A stretch of 22,926 nt of DNA from Capsulimonas sp. (GCA_025963815.1 JAOQAA010000729.1:1-22926); one strand, 5' to 3'. Counted from the stretch's first letter, positions 8,238 through 16,401 are shown. Program-made: numbers and translations. Notes: a model not told the origin generated them from the letters alone.

Positions 8238-8591
8238 ATGTGGAGCCTTGAGTGGAGCGACATCGTTTTTATAATTTTGCTGGTTCTTTCCAATCTCTTC
8301 GCGGCAGGACCGGGCTTTTACTTACTATTCCAATTTGTGCGGTGGACCATCAAAGGCTGGTCAGTTCGCCCATGGGCAGGTTTGTGGTTTGCTGGGGGAG
8401 GCGTGCTTTGGTTCGCGTGGGCGGCGTTCTCGCAGTATTCTCCTTGGTTCTCACTCCTGACTGTGATTCTCTGGTCGCTCGCGGTACGGCGTTGCGTCCC
8501 CCCTCCACTCAAAACGCCCTTAACACTCGAAGGATCACGCGACGACGTCTGGCCACCGCCCCCACAGTCCTCCACCCCGAGAAACGAATAG
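8238..8591 (+). CDS. Small membrane protein with C-terminal VWPPPP motif
   Basis: A 117-residue protein with hydrophobic helices at about 9-33, 46-64 and 68-84, rich in Trp, followed by a polar tail. The tail carries VWPPPP at 104-109, eight residues from the end. A protein encoded at 10348-10947 ends with the same VWPPPP. The family is unknown to me. The ATG follows AAGGCGG. The proline-rich tail may be a docking or interaction motif on the cytoplasmic or periplasmic side; this is inference from its repeat in two nearby membrane proteins. Confidence 0.72.
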   Translation: MWSLEWSDIVFIILLVLSNLFAAGPGFYLLFQFVRWTIKGWSVRPWAGLWFAGGGVLWFAWAAFSQYSPWFSLLTVILWSLAVRRCVPPPLKTPLTLEGSRDDVWPPPPQSSTPRNE

Positions 8592-8665
8592 CGCGTGAGC
8601 GTGAACTGCGATATAATATCTGCATCTGATCACTCGCCAAGCCTACACTCTCACGGGAAACCATC

Positions 8666-9049
8666 ATGAAAATCAAACTCACTAGCGTGCTCGTGGACAA
8701 TCAAGACAAAGCTCTCGCGTTTTATACGGATGTACTGGGCTTCGTCAAGAAAACAGAAATCCCGATGGGGGAGTTTAAGTGGCTGACAGTCGTGTCGCCG
8801 GAAGGGCCGGACGATATCGAACTGCTGCTGGAACCGAACGAAAACCCCGCCGCTATAACCTTTCAAAAGGCGCTCTTTGAGCAGGGCATTCCCGCCACCG
8901 CATTCGCCGTGGACAACGTTTCGGACGAGTACTCGCGCCTGACAGGGCTGGGCGTCCGCTTCACCATGGAGCCGACGGAGATGGGACCGACCACCATCGC
9001 CGCCTTCGACGACACGTGCGGCAACCTGATCCAGATCTATCAAGGCTGA
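8666..9049 (+). CDS. VOC-family (glyoxalase/bleomycin-resistance-like) protein
   Basis: A 127-residue, single-domain VOC protein with two beta-alpha-beta-beta-beta halves. It opens MKIKLTSVLVDNQDKALAFYTDVLGF, typical of the superfamily, and ends with FDDTCGNLIQIYQ, where the second-half metal-ligand segment usually lies. VOC proteins include lyases, dioxygenases and drug-binding proteins, so the reaction cannot be named. A TATAAT-like hexamer lies at 8612-8617 but without a matching -35 box. The stop is 7 bp before the lipoprotein start, so the two are likely co-transcribed. Confidence 0.9.
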   Translation: MKIKLTSVLVDNQDKALAFYTDVLGFVKKTEIPMGEFKWLTVVSPEGPDDIELLLEPNENPAAITFQKALFEQGIPATAFAVDNVSDEYSRLTGLGVRFTMEPTEMGPTTIAAFDDTCGNLIQIYQG

Positions 9050-9056
9050 CTGACAC

Positions 9057-10325
9057 ATGGCGAAATATTCCCCTTTGCTGATTCTTGCCGCCGTACTTCT
9101 TGCATCGTCTGGCTGCGTCCGCAGTCAGCAGCCGAAGCCGGTCTTCACGACCCCAGGTCCCATCGCCCCGACCGTACAGTCGACGCCGGAGTTTGAGGCG
9201 CTCTTCACTGGTTATCCGAAAAACGAGGCGCTGTCATACGCGATTGCGTCGCACAAAACGGACCAGCGCCTGCCCCGCATCGATCTTTTGTTTTACTCCA
9301 CATGGTTCCTGGACGGCAATCCAAGGGTCTCCATGGAAAGTACGGTCGATCTCCTTGGCGAGGCGTCCGACTGCCGCGATGTTTATCAATGGGCGGTGCA
9401 GGCAACACACGAACGCAGCCTGAGCGACGCCCAGCTGGAGGAGGTGCGGCAAGCACTCAGCACTCTGCCAAAGAGCGGCGTTCATCCCCCGCTTCGCGAT
9501 CTGCTCATCGTAAGCTTTCGCCTTCACGAACACTGGGAAACGCGCACATACGACAAGAGTGCGCTTCCGGCCTCCCTCCAGCGCATCTATCACTTAACCG
9601 GAGCGCCTCTCAGCGGCAGTTCCGAAAGCACGCCGCAGCGCACCACCGCCGATATCACGAAGTGGAAAACACGAAAAATGATGGAAGACCTCGACATTCC
9701 CGCAATCAAAGCTCATTCGGAAAAACTCGTCACTGCCGCCGGCGGAAAAACACTCGACTGGCTGCCTTACATCGACCGAGAGACCCCGCGCACGCAGGCC
9801 GATCTGACCGCGCGAACACTTATCCTGAATGCACTGGTCAACATCGCGTATGGCGCGCCGATCACGGTCATCAAGAAATGGATCGCCGACAACGGTCTCA
9901 CATCGCATCTATCGAGCAAGGAGCGGGCGCTGCTGGAAAAGCGTAATGAAGATCTGACCGATCAGGAAAAAGCGAACCTCCACTGGTCCATGGAAGCGGT
10001 TTGGGCGCTGATCTGGGCCGGCGGCCTCACAGGCGATATTCCCATTGACGCGCCCGTGTCCAACACAATGGCGAGCCTTCTTCCAAATCTCCAAAAGAAC
10101 GAAAGCAGCGCCGCATTCACCCGCAAAGTGCGCCTGCGCCCCTACACCGAACTCTACCCGATGCTCGATCTCTACTACCGCGCCCACTGGTCCACCGAGA
10201 ACGCGCGCCTCCACGGCGGATCGTCCGGCAAGATCAGCGGCGACATCATCATGGAGCGACGCAAAGCCTTAGAATGGCTGATGGACAGCACAAGCGACTG
10301 GGACGATGTGGAGATGAGCACTTGA
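9057..10325 (+). CDS. Probable lipoprotein with C-terminal DUF4272 domain
   Basis: A 422-residue protein. The N-terminus has a lysine, a hydrophobic stretch and SSGC with Cys at 20, a slightly atypical lipobox that fits the broad lipoprotein pattern. Residues ~40-190 are of unknown fold. Residues ~230-420 match DUF4272 by eye: ARTLILNALVNIAYGAP, a 'KKWIADNGL' helix, SSKERALL, SMEAVWALIWA, LDLYYRAHW, and the end MERRKALEWL with WDDVEMST. DUF4272 proteins have no known reaction and are usually described without export signals; one tethered to a membrane is unusual. It starts 7 bp after the VOC gene. Confidence 0.82.
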   Translation: MAKYSPLLILAAVLLASSGCVRSQQPKPVFTTPGPIAPTVQSTPEFEALFTGYPKNEALSYAIASHKTDQRLPRIDLLFYSTWFLDGNPRVSMESTVDLLGEASDCRDVYQWAVQATHERSLSDAQLEEVRQALSTLPKSGVHPPLRDLLIVSFRLHEHWETRTYDKSALPASLQRIYHLTGAPLSGSSESTPQRTTADITKWKTRKMMEDLDIPAIKAHSEKLVTAAGGKTLDWLPYIDRETPRTQADLTARTLILNALVNIAYGAPITVIKKWIADNGLTSHLSSKERALLEKRNEDLTDQEKANLHWSMEAVWALIWAGGLTGDIPIDAPVSNTMASLLPNLQKNESSAAFTRKVRLRPYTELYPMLDLYYRAHWSTENARLHGGSSGKISGDIIMERRKALEWLMDSTSDWDDVEMST

Positions 10326-10347
10326 TACGTTTGAACATCCACGCTGC

Positions 10348-10947
10348 ATGGCTAACATTTTGAGCAGCAAATTCCTGGACAAGTGCGAACTCATCTTTGC
10401 ACGAGAAGTCGATCATGAGAAAGCGCTCGCCAAGCAGCTGGAACGCACGCCGCCGTCTCTCGTATGGATGACGAAGTCCACCGTCTGGTTAACAAGAAGC
10501 CGGTTCATGGCTTGGCTGCATCCTGCGAACCAGCTGAGAATAACGGAGCCGTATCCGCTCCGGCTCTATCGGACAACAGTGCGGCATAATCTCATCGCCT
10601 TCTTTTCACTGCAATTCGGAATGATCCTTTTTGTCACAATCACGCCAATTACCATATTCTTGTATGAACACCCGGTCCTGATTGTGAATGGAAAATGGCG
10701 ATGGGTGATAAAGGCAGTGGTTCGGCATCTCTGGTCAGAAACGGCAGGCCCTGGCATCGTATATACATATGCCGCCGCGACCGTATTTCTATTCCTGATG
10801 TGCTTGCCTCGGTTTGTTTTCTGGAACAGACGATGGGAGAGATTACAGCAAACAGGGGCAAGCAGCCAGGAGGCTGATACAGCTTCGCCGGAAACACAGG
10901 TCTGGCCGCCACCACCCACGAATAGCAGCGGCTCACAATCAATATGA
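10348..10947 (+). CDS. Membrane protein with C-terminal VWPPPP motif
   Basis: A 199-residue protein. The N-terminal ~75 residues are polar and basic, then membrane helices lie at about 81-106 and 136-158, followed by a polar tail with VWPPPP at 185-190. The same six-residue motif, also just before the C-terminus, occurs in the protein at 8238-8591. I see no further similarity strong enough to call them paralogs, and I recognise no family. No clear ribosome site precedes the ATG, so the start is uncertain. It lies 22 bp after the DUF4272 lipoprotein and 22 bp before the next gene, within the same plus-strand run. Confidence 0.7.
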   Translation: MANILSSKFLDKCELIFAREVDHEKALAKQLERTPPSLVWMTKSTVWLTRSRFMAWLHPANQLRITEPYPLRLYRTTVRHNLIAFFSLQFGMILFVTITPITIFLYEHPVLIVNGKWRWVIKAVVRHLWSETAGPGIVYTYAAATVFLFLMCLPRFVFWNRRWERLQQTGASSQEADTASPETQVWPPPPTNSSGSQSI

Positions 10948-10969
10948 TCTCGCTATTCCAAGGAACCTG

Positions 10970-11356
10970 ATGAATATTCTCAAGCGTCTGTTAGGCGCGG
11001 GCAAAACGCCTCGCGAGGTGGATGGGGCGTGGCAAGTTCCGGTTATTCAGGAAATTGCCGTCGCCATGATCCACCAGATTCCCGAGGAGTGGACAAGCGC
11101 CAAGCTCTTATTGGAGCCTACCGAGCAAGGTCTTGGGCGCGGGATGCGCCACTCCGCAATTACGCCGCAGAGCGGCGACGGCTTTGCGCTGCAAGACAGT
11201 CACTTCGTTATGCCGGACATGGCGGTGATGGCTGCGACGCGCAAACTCGAGCTGGGATGGGTCGAGCGCAAGGCGACCTTCAAGCGCGCCGCCATCACAG
11301 CGACACGCGATGACAGCGGCGGCTGGGGGATCCAGAGCGAATACGAACATCCTTGA
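10970..11356 (+). CDS. Hypothetical protein, faintly like YezG/DUF600 immunity proteins
   Basis: The 128-residue soluble protein starts at an ATG preceded by CAAGGAAC; a longer in-frame opening to 10814 would overlap the previous gene and was rejected. The segment IQEIAVAMIHQIPEEW followed by a Leu-rich strand recalls the start of YezG/DUF600-type immunity proteins, and the C-terminal strands (GWGIQSEYE) recall their closing 'G.w.....Y'. The likeness is weak and by eye only. No toxin gene with a recognisable delivery or nuclease domain is adjacent, so an immunity role is not supported by context. Confidence 0.6.
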   Translation: MNILKRLLGAGKTPREVDGAWQVPVIQEIAVAMIHQIPEEWTSAKLLLEPTEQGLGRGMRHSAITPQSGDGFALQDSHFVMPDMAVMAATRKLELGWVERKATFKRAAITATRDDSGGWGIQSEYEHP

Positions 11357-11421
11357 GAGGCGAAGCCCCGCGTTATTTTGCGTCCCGGTGAACTGCAACT
11401 TTTCGGACGCTCCCGGGTCCG

Positions 11422-11613
11422 ATGGATATGGACAAAGTCGTACCCACGCTGCCGCTGCTGGCATTCGCCGCGCTCGGCGTCACTATTTGCTCGTTACAGC
11501 CGTCGCCTCATTCGAAGCACAATGCGCCCACTGTTAAAATCGCATCGCAGAGACACGAAATCGTCACGCGAAAATCACTTGTGCAAGACCATCAGGAAAA
11601 GAGCAGACAATGA
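11422..11613 (+). CDS. Small single-span membrane or exported protein (63 aa)
   Basis: The ORF encodes MDMDKVVPTLPLLAFAALG and onward: an N-terminal hydrophobic segment (~8-25) then a basic, His/Lys-rich tail. The main support is its end: its stop TGA overlaps the ATG of the next small ORF as ATGA (11610-11613), a translational-coupling arrangement. No strong ribosome site is seen before the ATG. Family unknown; it may not be expressed. Confidence 0.45.
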   Translation: MDMDKVVPTLPLLAFAALGVTICSLQPSPHSKHNAPTVKIASQRHEIVTRKSLVQDHQEKSRQ

Positions 11614-11777
11614 AAAACGCCGTGCAAGTCTTCAAAGGCTCCATCAACGCGATCCAGGATATGATCAACGATTGGGCGCAGAGAACAAATGCAACGATCC
11701 TGAACACATCGATGTGCTATGATGAACCCGGCGCAAATGGACACGTGTTTGTGATCGTCGTGTACACGCTGGAATAG
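11610..11777 (+). CDS. Small protein (55 aa), overlapping the upstream ORF by ATGA
   Basis: The ORF starts MKNAVQVFKGSINAIQDMIN and ends GHVFVIVVYTLE with TAG at 11775-11777. It reads as an amphipathic helix followed by a beta strand pair, which is protein-like composition. A good AGGAAAAGAG purine stretch stands ahead of the ATG. The start overlaps the stop of the 63-residue ORF by four bases. I know no family for it. It contains one Cys (TSMCYDEPG). Confidence 0.55.
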   Translation: MKNAVQVFKGSINAIQDMINDWAQRTNATILNTSMCYDEPGANGHVFVIVVYTLE

Positions 11778-11782
11778 AGTTT

Positions 11783-11899
11783 ATGAGCACAACACAGATA
11801 GCCCCAAAAGAACCCACACCCCTGCGTGAAGGCTATCGCCGCGTTCCGATGACGCGCAAGAAATGCCTGTTCGATTTATTCACAACGGGATATAAATAA
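11783..11899 (+). CDS. Very small basic protein (38 aa), tentative
   Basis: An ATG five bases after the preceding stop opens a 38-codon frame: MSTTQIAPKEPTPLREGYRR, then VPMTRKKCLFDLF, ending TTGYK with TAA at 11897-11899. The tight spacing behind two other small ORFs supports it, and the ribosome site is weak. Its stop codon touches the left arm of the crossed inverted repeat described separately. It may be a real micro-protein or a leader for the Sel1 gene. Confidence 0.4.
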   Translation: MSTTQIAPKEPTPLREGYRRVPMTRKKCLFDLFTTGYK

Positions 11900-12026
11900 A
11901 TCCAGCCAAGTCGTTTCCATACTTTCTAACACGCAGCGTTCCTCCGGCGATAAAGAAAAGAAGCCGCGTACCTGGTTACTTGATGTTAGAGAATGTGGAT
12001 AGATTTGGCTGGATTATGGAAACGAC
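11899..12026 (+). repeat. Crossed (interleaved) inverted repeat A-B ... A'-B'
   Basis: Segment A at 11899-11909 (AATCCAGCCAA) is the exact reverse complement of 12005-12015 (TTGGCTGGATT). Segment B at 11910-11921 (GTCGTTTCCATA) is the exact reverse complement of 12015-12026 (TATGGAAACGAC). A and B are adjacent, and so are A' and B', but the order is A-B then A'-B', so the two stems cross instead of nesting. In RNA this is H-type pseudoknot topology or two mutually exclusive hairpins. Arm B' covers the ATG at 12016, a possible start of the Sel1 gene, and A' covers the region just before it. Confidence 0.75.
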
Positions 12027-12654
12027 AAAATATCTTCAGAGGCTCGCGGCGGCGGGGAACGCCGATGCTCAGTTTCGTCTCGGCTATCGCCTCGCGTTTG
12101 GACGAACCCGCCCCCGTCCCACCGACTGGGCCGCCATTGTCGTGCTCTGGCGCAAGGCGGCAGAAGCAGGGCATTCGCGGGCGCAGTTTCAATTAGGCGT
12201 CTGCCGCCAACACGGAGGCGGCGTTCCGGTGGATATGACGGCGGCGATCCAGTGGTGGGAGATGGCTGCGGAGAACGGGAATGCCGGTGCGCAATTCAAT
12301 TTGGCGTTCAGTTACCGGAAAGGCGATGGAGCGCCGATTGACTATCAGCGTATGCATCACTGGCTGCTAAGGGCCGCGCGGCAGGGTGACGCTGAGGCGC
12401 AGCGCGATCTGGGCTTCTGTTATCACGAAGGCGTCGGCGTGGATGTGGATTACGCCAGCGCTGTGAAGTGGTATCGAGCCGCCGCGCGCCAGAATGACGC
12501 CAAGGCGCAATGGAATTTGGGCCTTTCCTATCTCGACGGAGAAGGTGTTCTGGTCTCACATCGCTGGGGGCGCTACTGGTTGGAGCGTGCGGCAAACCAG
12601 GGTCATCGCGGCGCAAAAGCCAAATTACGCCGCATGGCGCTGACTGCAAAGTAA
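11983..12654 (+). CDS. Sel1-repeat (SLR) protein
   Basis: A ~223-residue protein made of about five Sel1-like repeats of ~36 residues. Each shows the pattern AA..G...AQF.LG..Y..G.GV..D...A..W...AA: for example HSRAQFQLGVCRQHGGGVPVD, NAGAQFNLAFSYRKGDGAP, and DAEAQRDLGFCYHEGVGVD. Sel1 repeats form alpha-helical solenoids that bind partner proteins. There is no signal peptide, so it is likely cytosolic. Three starts are possible: TTG 11980, ATG 11983 and ATG 12016 (METTKYLQRL). None has a good ribosome site; the last lies inside the crossed inverted repeat. It is convergent with the prolyl oligopeptidase gene, 14 bp apart. Confidence 0.88.
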   Translation: MLENVDRFGWIMETTKYLQRLAAAGNADAQFRLGYRLAFGRTRPRPTDWAAIVVLWRKAAEAGHSRAQFQLGVCRQHGGGVPVDMTAAIQWWEMAAENGNAGAQFNLAFSYRKGDGAPIDYQRMHHWLLRAARQGDAEAQRDLGFCYHEGVGVDVDYASAVKWYRAAARQNDAKAQWNLGLSYLDGEGVLVSHRWGRYWLERAANQGHRGAKAKLRRMALTAK

Positions 12655-12668
12655 AGTATCAACCCGAT

Positions 12669-14831
12669 TTAAAATCCCTCCACCCCGAATTGATGGAGCA
12701 GGAACGCGTACTCGTCAGCAAGTTCGGCGTCGGCTTGCGCTTTGGTCGAGCCCATGCCGTGTCCGGCGTCGTAGTCGACGCGCAGGAGGATGGGTTTGGC
12801 GCTGGACGTCGCCGCTTGAAGGCGGGCGGCGAGTTTTGCTGGCTCCCAGGAGGAGACGCGGGGGTCGTTGATGCCGGTCGTGACTAAGACCGCGGGGTAT
12901 GGGACGCCGTCTTTGACGTGATGGTAGGCGTCCATTGCGAGCAGGTCTTGGAATCCGCCCGGCGTTCGGAATGATCCGAACTCGGGGATGTTCGGTGGGC
13001 CGTTGGGAGAAAGCTCTTGGCGAAGTGGGTTGGAGACGCCGACCAGATCGATGACGGCGCCAAATAAGTCGGGGCGCTCGGTCAGCGCGCGGCCAACTGC
13101 GATGCCACCGGCGCTTGCGCCTTCGATGGCGAGGCGCTTCGGGGATGTATAGCCCTTGGCGATCAGATATTCCCCGCAGGCGATCAAATCGCGCCACGTG
13201 TTCGCCTTTGTGTGCTTCATCCCGGCGCGATGCCAGTCTTCTCCGTATTCCCCTCCCCCGCGCACATGCGCGTAGGCCAGGACGCCGCCGCGCTCCAGCC
13301 ACGCCAGGGTGGTCGGATCAAACGCGGGATCGATCGTCGAACCGTATGCGCCATAACCTTCCATCAGAACGGGATGAAAGCCATCGAGTTTGATGTTCTT
13401 GGGAGCGACGATCGAAAGCGGGATCAGCGCTCCGTCCGATGCTTTCGCCTTCACTTCCCGAGAGACGACATTGGTGAATCGGATCGGCGAGAGGCGCTTT
13501 AGAACCGTATCTGTCGCGCGGCGCGTGCGGGGATCGTAGCGATACCAGAGCGCTGAGTGTGTCCAGCCGGTCTCCATGAAGATCGCGCCGGGCTGGTCGT
13601 GGTCCGTCACCAGGGCGCTGATGCTGCCCTCGAACGGCAGCGAAACCGGCTCTATGTGTCCGGTCCGATAATCGACACGGCGCAAGCGCCCAATCCCGCC
13701 GTCCTGAGTCTCGACATACAGCGCATCCTGAGCCGCGCCCAGGCCTGTAATCACGGCGCCACTCGACGCCACGACAACCTTCGCGTGGAGCGCATCTGGA
13801 TGGTGCAAGTCCATGCTCAGTATTTGGAAACGCGACGCGCCTTTATGCGAAAGCAGATACAGCGTATGGCCGTGGACATCCATGCCGACGACATCGTCGG
13901 GCACGTCCACGATCTTACGCCAAGGGATCGACGCACGGCCCGCCGACGCCAGCGGCGCCGCATAGATGGTCTGCTCGTTCAGCACACCGTGGACGACCAC
14001 GCCGAAGAGATATGGGCAGCCGGGCGCCGTCATCAGGCCGGGGTCATCGTCGGACGTCATCGGAGCGCGCGGTGAAACGCCGTATCCGAACACGACTTTG
14101 TCTTTGCCGGGATCCGTCCCAAGATTGTGCAGATAAACGCGGCTTTTCTTGTAGCGCTCGATCGAGTCCGCGCTGGCGGGGAGCTTTTGCAGACGGACGT
14201 AGTAAAATGAGCGGCCGTCCGCGCGCCAATTGACATCCCCATACTGCGCGCGGTCGATCTTCTCGGGCAGATTGCGTCTGTGCGCCACATCGATCACATG
14301 CAGCACACTGTCTTCGGAGCCGCCCGGCGACACGGCGTAGGCGACATATCTGCCGTCGCGCGACGCCGCAAAGTAATCGATGGAAAAGTGAACGCCTTTT
14401 TTCGTCAGCCGCTCTGGGTCCACCAAAACCCGCTCCCGCCCGCGCAGACCCTCCCGGACAAAGAGCTTGGGCGAATTGAATGACGGCAGTGTCTTGAGAT
14501 AGAAGAAACGACCGCCCCCAGTCTCGACATCCTCCACGGATTCCCCCGCCGCGTCCAGATGCTGGATCCGCGCGAGGATCTTACCCCGGCCTGGGATGCG
14601 CTTCAGCACCGAAGATGCGTAATCCGACTGCCCCCGAAACCACGCGACCGTCCGTGGGTCTTTGAGGTTCTCCATCCACCGGTACGGATCGACAACTTTC
14701 GTCCCGAAGTAAGTCTCCGTGACGGGTTTGACCGGGGCGACGGGAGGCGCGGGAATTTGGCTCAAGACGGGAGAGGCGAAGGAGAGAAAGACCACAGCAG
14801 CGCGCGCGGCCTTGAGAAGAGAGTTCGTCAC
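12669..14831 (-). CDS. Prolyl oligopeptidase family serine peptidase (S9A), exported
   Basis: A 720-residue protein. The start is placed at a GTG (14831) because it is followed by a clear signal peptide (LLKAARAAVVFLSFASPVLSQ) and preceded by GAGAAAGG seven bases upstream; the longer frame to 14945 would overlap the ABC gene and add an Arg-rich stretch unlike a leader. The mature protein opens with the S9A-typical TETYFGTKVVDPYRWME, followed by a beta-propeller and an alpha/beta-hydrolase domain. The catalytic triad is Ser573 (GASAGG), Asp656 (INDPRV) and His691 (AGHGMG). It should cut short peptides after proline in the periplasm or outside. It lies 26 bp behind the ABC ATPase gene on the same strand. 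Confidence 0.93.
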   Translation of the reverse strand: MTNSLLKAARAAVVFLSFASPVLSQIPAPPVAPVKPVTETYFGTKVVDPYRWMENLKDPRTVAWFRGQSDYASSVLKRIPGRGKILARIQHLDAAGESVEDVETGGGRFFYLKTLPSFNSPKLFVREGLRGRERVLVDPERLTKKGVHFSIDYFAASRDGRYVAYAVSPGGSEDSVLHVIDVAHRRNLPEKIDRAQYGDVNWRADGRSFYYVRLQKLPASADSIERYKKSRVYLHNLGTDPGKDKVVFGYGVSPRAPMTSDDDPGLMTAPGCPYLFGVVVHGVLNEQTIYAAPLASAGRASIPWRKIVDVPDDVVGMDVHGHTLYLLSHKGASRFQILSMDLHHPDALHAKVVVASSGAVITGLGAAQDALYVETQDGGIGRLRRVDYRTGHIEPVSLPFEGSISALVTDHDQPGAIFMETGWTHSALWYRYDPRTRRATDTVLKRLSPIRFTNVVSREVKAKASDGALIPLSIVAPKNIKLDGFHPVLMEGYGAYGSTIDPAFDPTTLAWLERGGVLAYAHVRGGGEYGEDWHRAGMKHTKANTWRDLIACGEYLIAKGYTSPKRLAIEGASAGGIAVGRALTERPDLFGAVIDLVGVSNPLRQELSPNGPPNIPEFGSFRTPGGFQDLLAMDAYHHVKDGVPYPAVLVTTGINDPRVSSWEPAKLAARLQAATSSAKPILLRVDYDAGHGMGSTKAQADAELADEYAFLLHQFGVEGF

Positions 14832-14857
14832 ACAAAAGCCTTTCTCGCAGAACAAAA

Positions 14858-15556
<699 letters not shown>

Positions 15557-15600
15557 AGTGTTCGTCCACAATCAAGGATAACCGGCTCTGTCTTTCGAAT

Positions 15601-15613
15601 ATTGTGACACAAT
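15601..15613. promoter_or_regulatory. Palindromic site in a divergent intergenic region
   Basis: ATTGTGACACAAT has perfect 6-bp arms (ATTGTG/CACAAT) around one base. It lies between the divergent ABC ATPase (start 15556) and the DIP1984 gene (start ~15689), where a transcription factor operator is expected. No convincing -35/-10 pairs were found nearby. A 6-bp dyad can occur by chance, so this is a candidate only. Confidence 0.35.
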
Positions 15614-15688
15614 TCTCAATTCACATCACGCTGTTTATGGGCATATTCATCGTCTTCGGTCATAATATTGCCAAGAGGTATGAACGAC

Positions 15689-16147
15689 ATGAGAATTGCC
15701 GAAGCGCTTATCCTTCGAGCGGACAGTCAGAAGCGGTTCGAGCAGCTGAAATCACGCATCTCGGGCAATGCGAAGGTGCAGGAGGGCGATGAGCCCGCCG
15801 AGAATCCCCGTGATTTGATCGAGGAGATGGAGCGGGTCGCCAACGAACTGCAAAGTCTGATCCAGCGCATCAACCGAACGAATTCCGCCACGCCCTATGA
15901 CGACACGCGATGCCTCTCCGACGCGCTCGCCGAGCGCGATGTCCTGATGCTGCGGCGGGGCGCCTACAGCGTCCTCGCAAATGCCGCGTCCGTCACGCAG
16001 GCGCGCACGAGCCGCTCCGAAGTGAAGTTCAAAAGCACGGTGAGCGTACCGGAAACGCAGGAGCGCATCGACATCCTTTCCAAAGCGTATCGGCTGCTCG
16101 ACTCCGGCATCCAGGAGCTGAACTGGAAGACGGATCTCGTCGAATAA
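15689..16147 (+). CDS. DIP1984-family protein
   Basis: A 152-residue protein beginning MRIAEALILRADSQKRFEQL, with LQSLIQRINRTN in the first half, then LSDALAERDVL, and ending GIQELNWKTDLVE. This set of segments (start AEAL..RA..QKR.E.L, N.K.QEGDEPAE, I.RIN.TN, and a terminal IQE.NW.T.L) is typical of DIP1984 proteins. They are all-helical and of unknown function; an old 'septicolysin' label is not well supported. I chose the ATG at 15689 because the family starts there and AAGAGG lies 10 nt upstream; an ATG at 15680 is also in frame. Confidence 0.88.
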   Translation: MRIAEALILRADSQKRFEQLKSRISGNAKVQEGDEPAENPRDLIEEMERVANELQSLIQRINRTNSATPYDDTRCLSDALAERDVLMLRRGAYSVLANAASVTQARTSRSEVKFKSTVSVPETQERIDILSKAYRLLDSGIQELNWKTDLVE

Positions 16148-16202
16148 CACCCGTCTCGGAAGAAAATGCAGCAGGTAATCCATCGGACAGTCGCGAGCAC
16201 AA

Positions 16203-16276
16203 CCCGGCCGCTGGGTTAAGCGGCATTGGTCGGCGGCCGGGCGCCGTCGTAGCGGGTTCGATCCCCGCACCCTCAC
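16203..16276 (+). other. Structured intergenic region with a perfect tRNA T-arm (tRNA-like or tRNA remnant)
   Basis: Within the 254-bp gap between 16147 and 16402 are two clear hairpins. A GC-rich 9-bp stem joins 16203-16211 (CCCGGCCGC) with 16233-16241 (GCGGCCGGG). A 17-nt hairpin at 16252-16268 (GCGGGTTCGATCCCCGC) has a 5-bp stem, a TTCGATC loop and the G53-C61 closing pair, exactly a tRNA T-arm. The seven bases after it, ACCCTCA, sit where the acceptor strand would be, but no TGAGGGT lies upstream and no CCA follows. TGAGGGT does occur 74 bases downstream (16350-16356). This may be a decayed tRNA, an ncRNA or chance; no complete tRNA can be folded. Confidence 0.4.
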
Positions 16277-16401
16277 GGTCATGCCCATCACCGTCACAAA
16301 CGCAAGGGGCATTGTCACTGTTATTACCATGTGCTGGACTGTCCGCGGATGAGGGTGGGTAAGGGGTTTGCATTTTCTTTCGGTCGCTTCGCGAATACAC
16401 A

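Noticed and set aside
8612..8617. TATAAT as a promoter for the VOC gene
   Set aside because: There is no -35 or extended -10 element; a single hexamer is not enough.
16269..16365. Permuted tRNA or two-piece tmRNA
   Set aside because: Only the T-arm and the ACCCTCA/TGAGGGT pairing fit. There is no D-arm, no tmRNA GGATTCGAC-like element and no tag frame that I can see, so I kept it only as an option to test.
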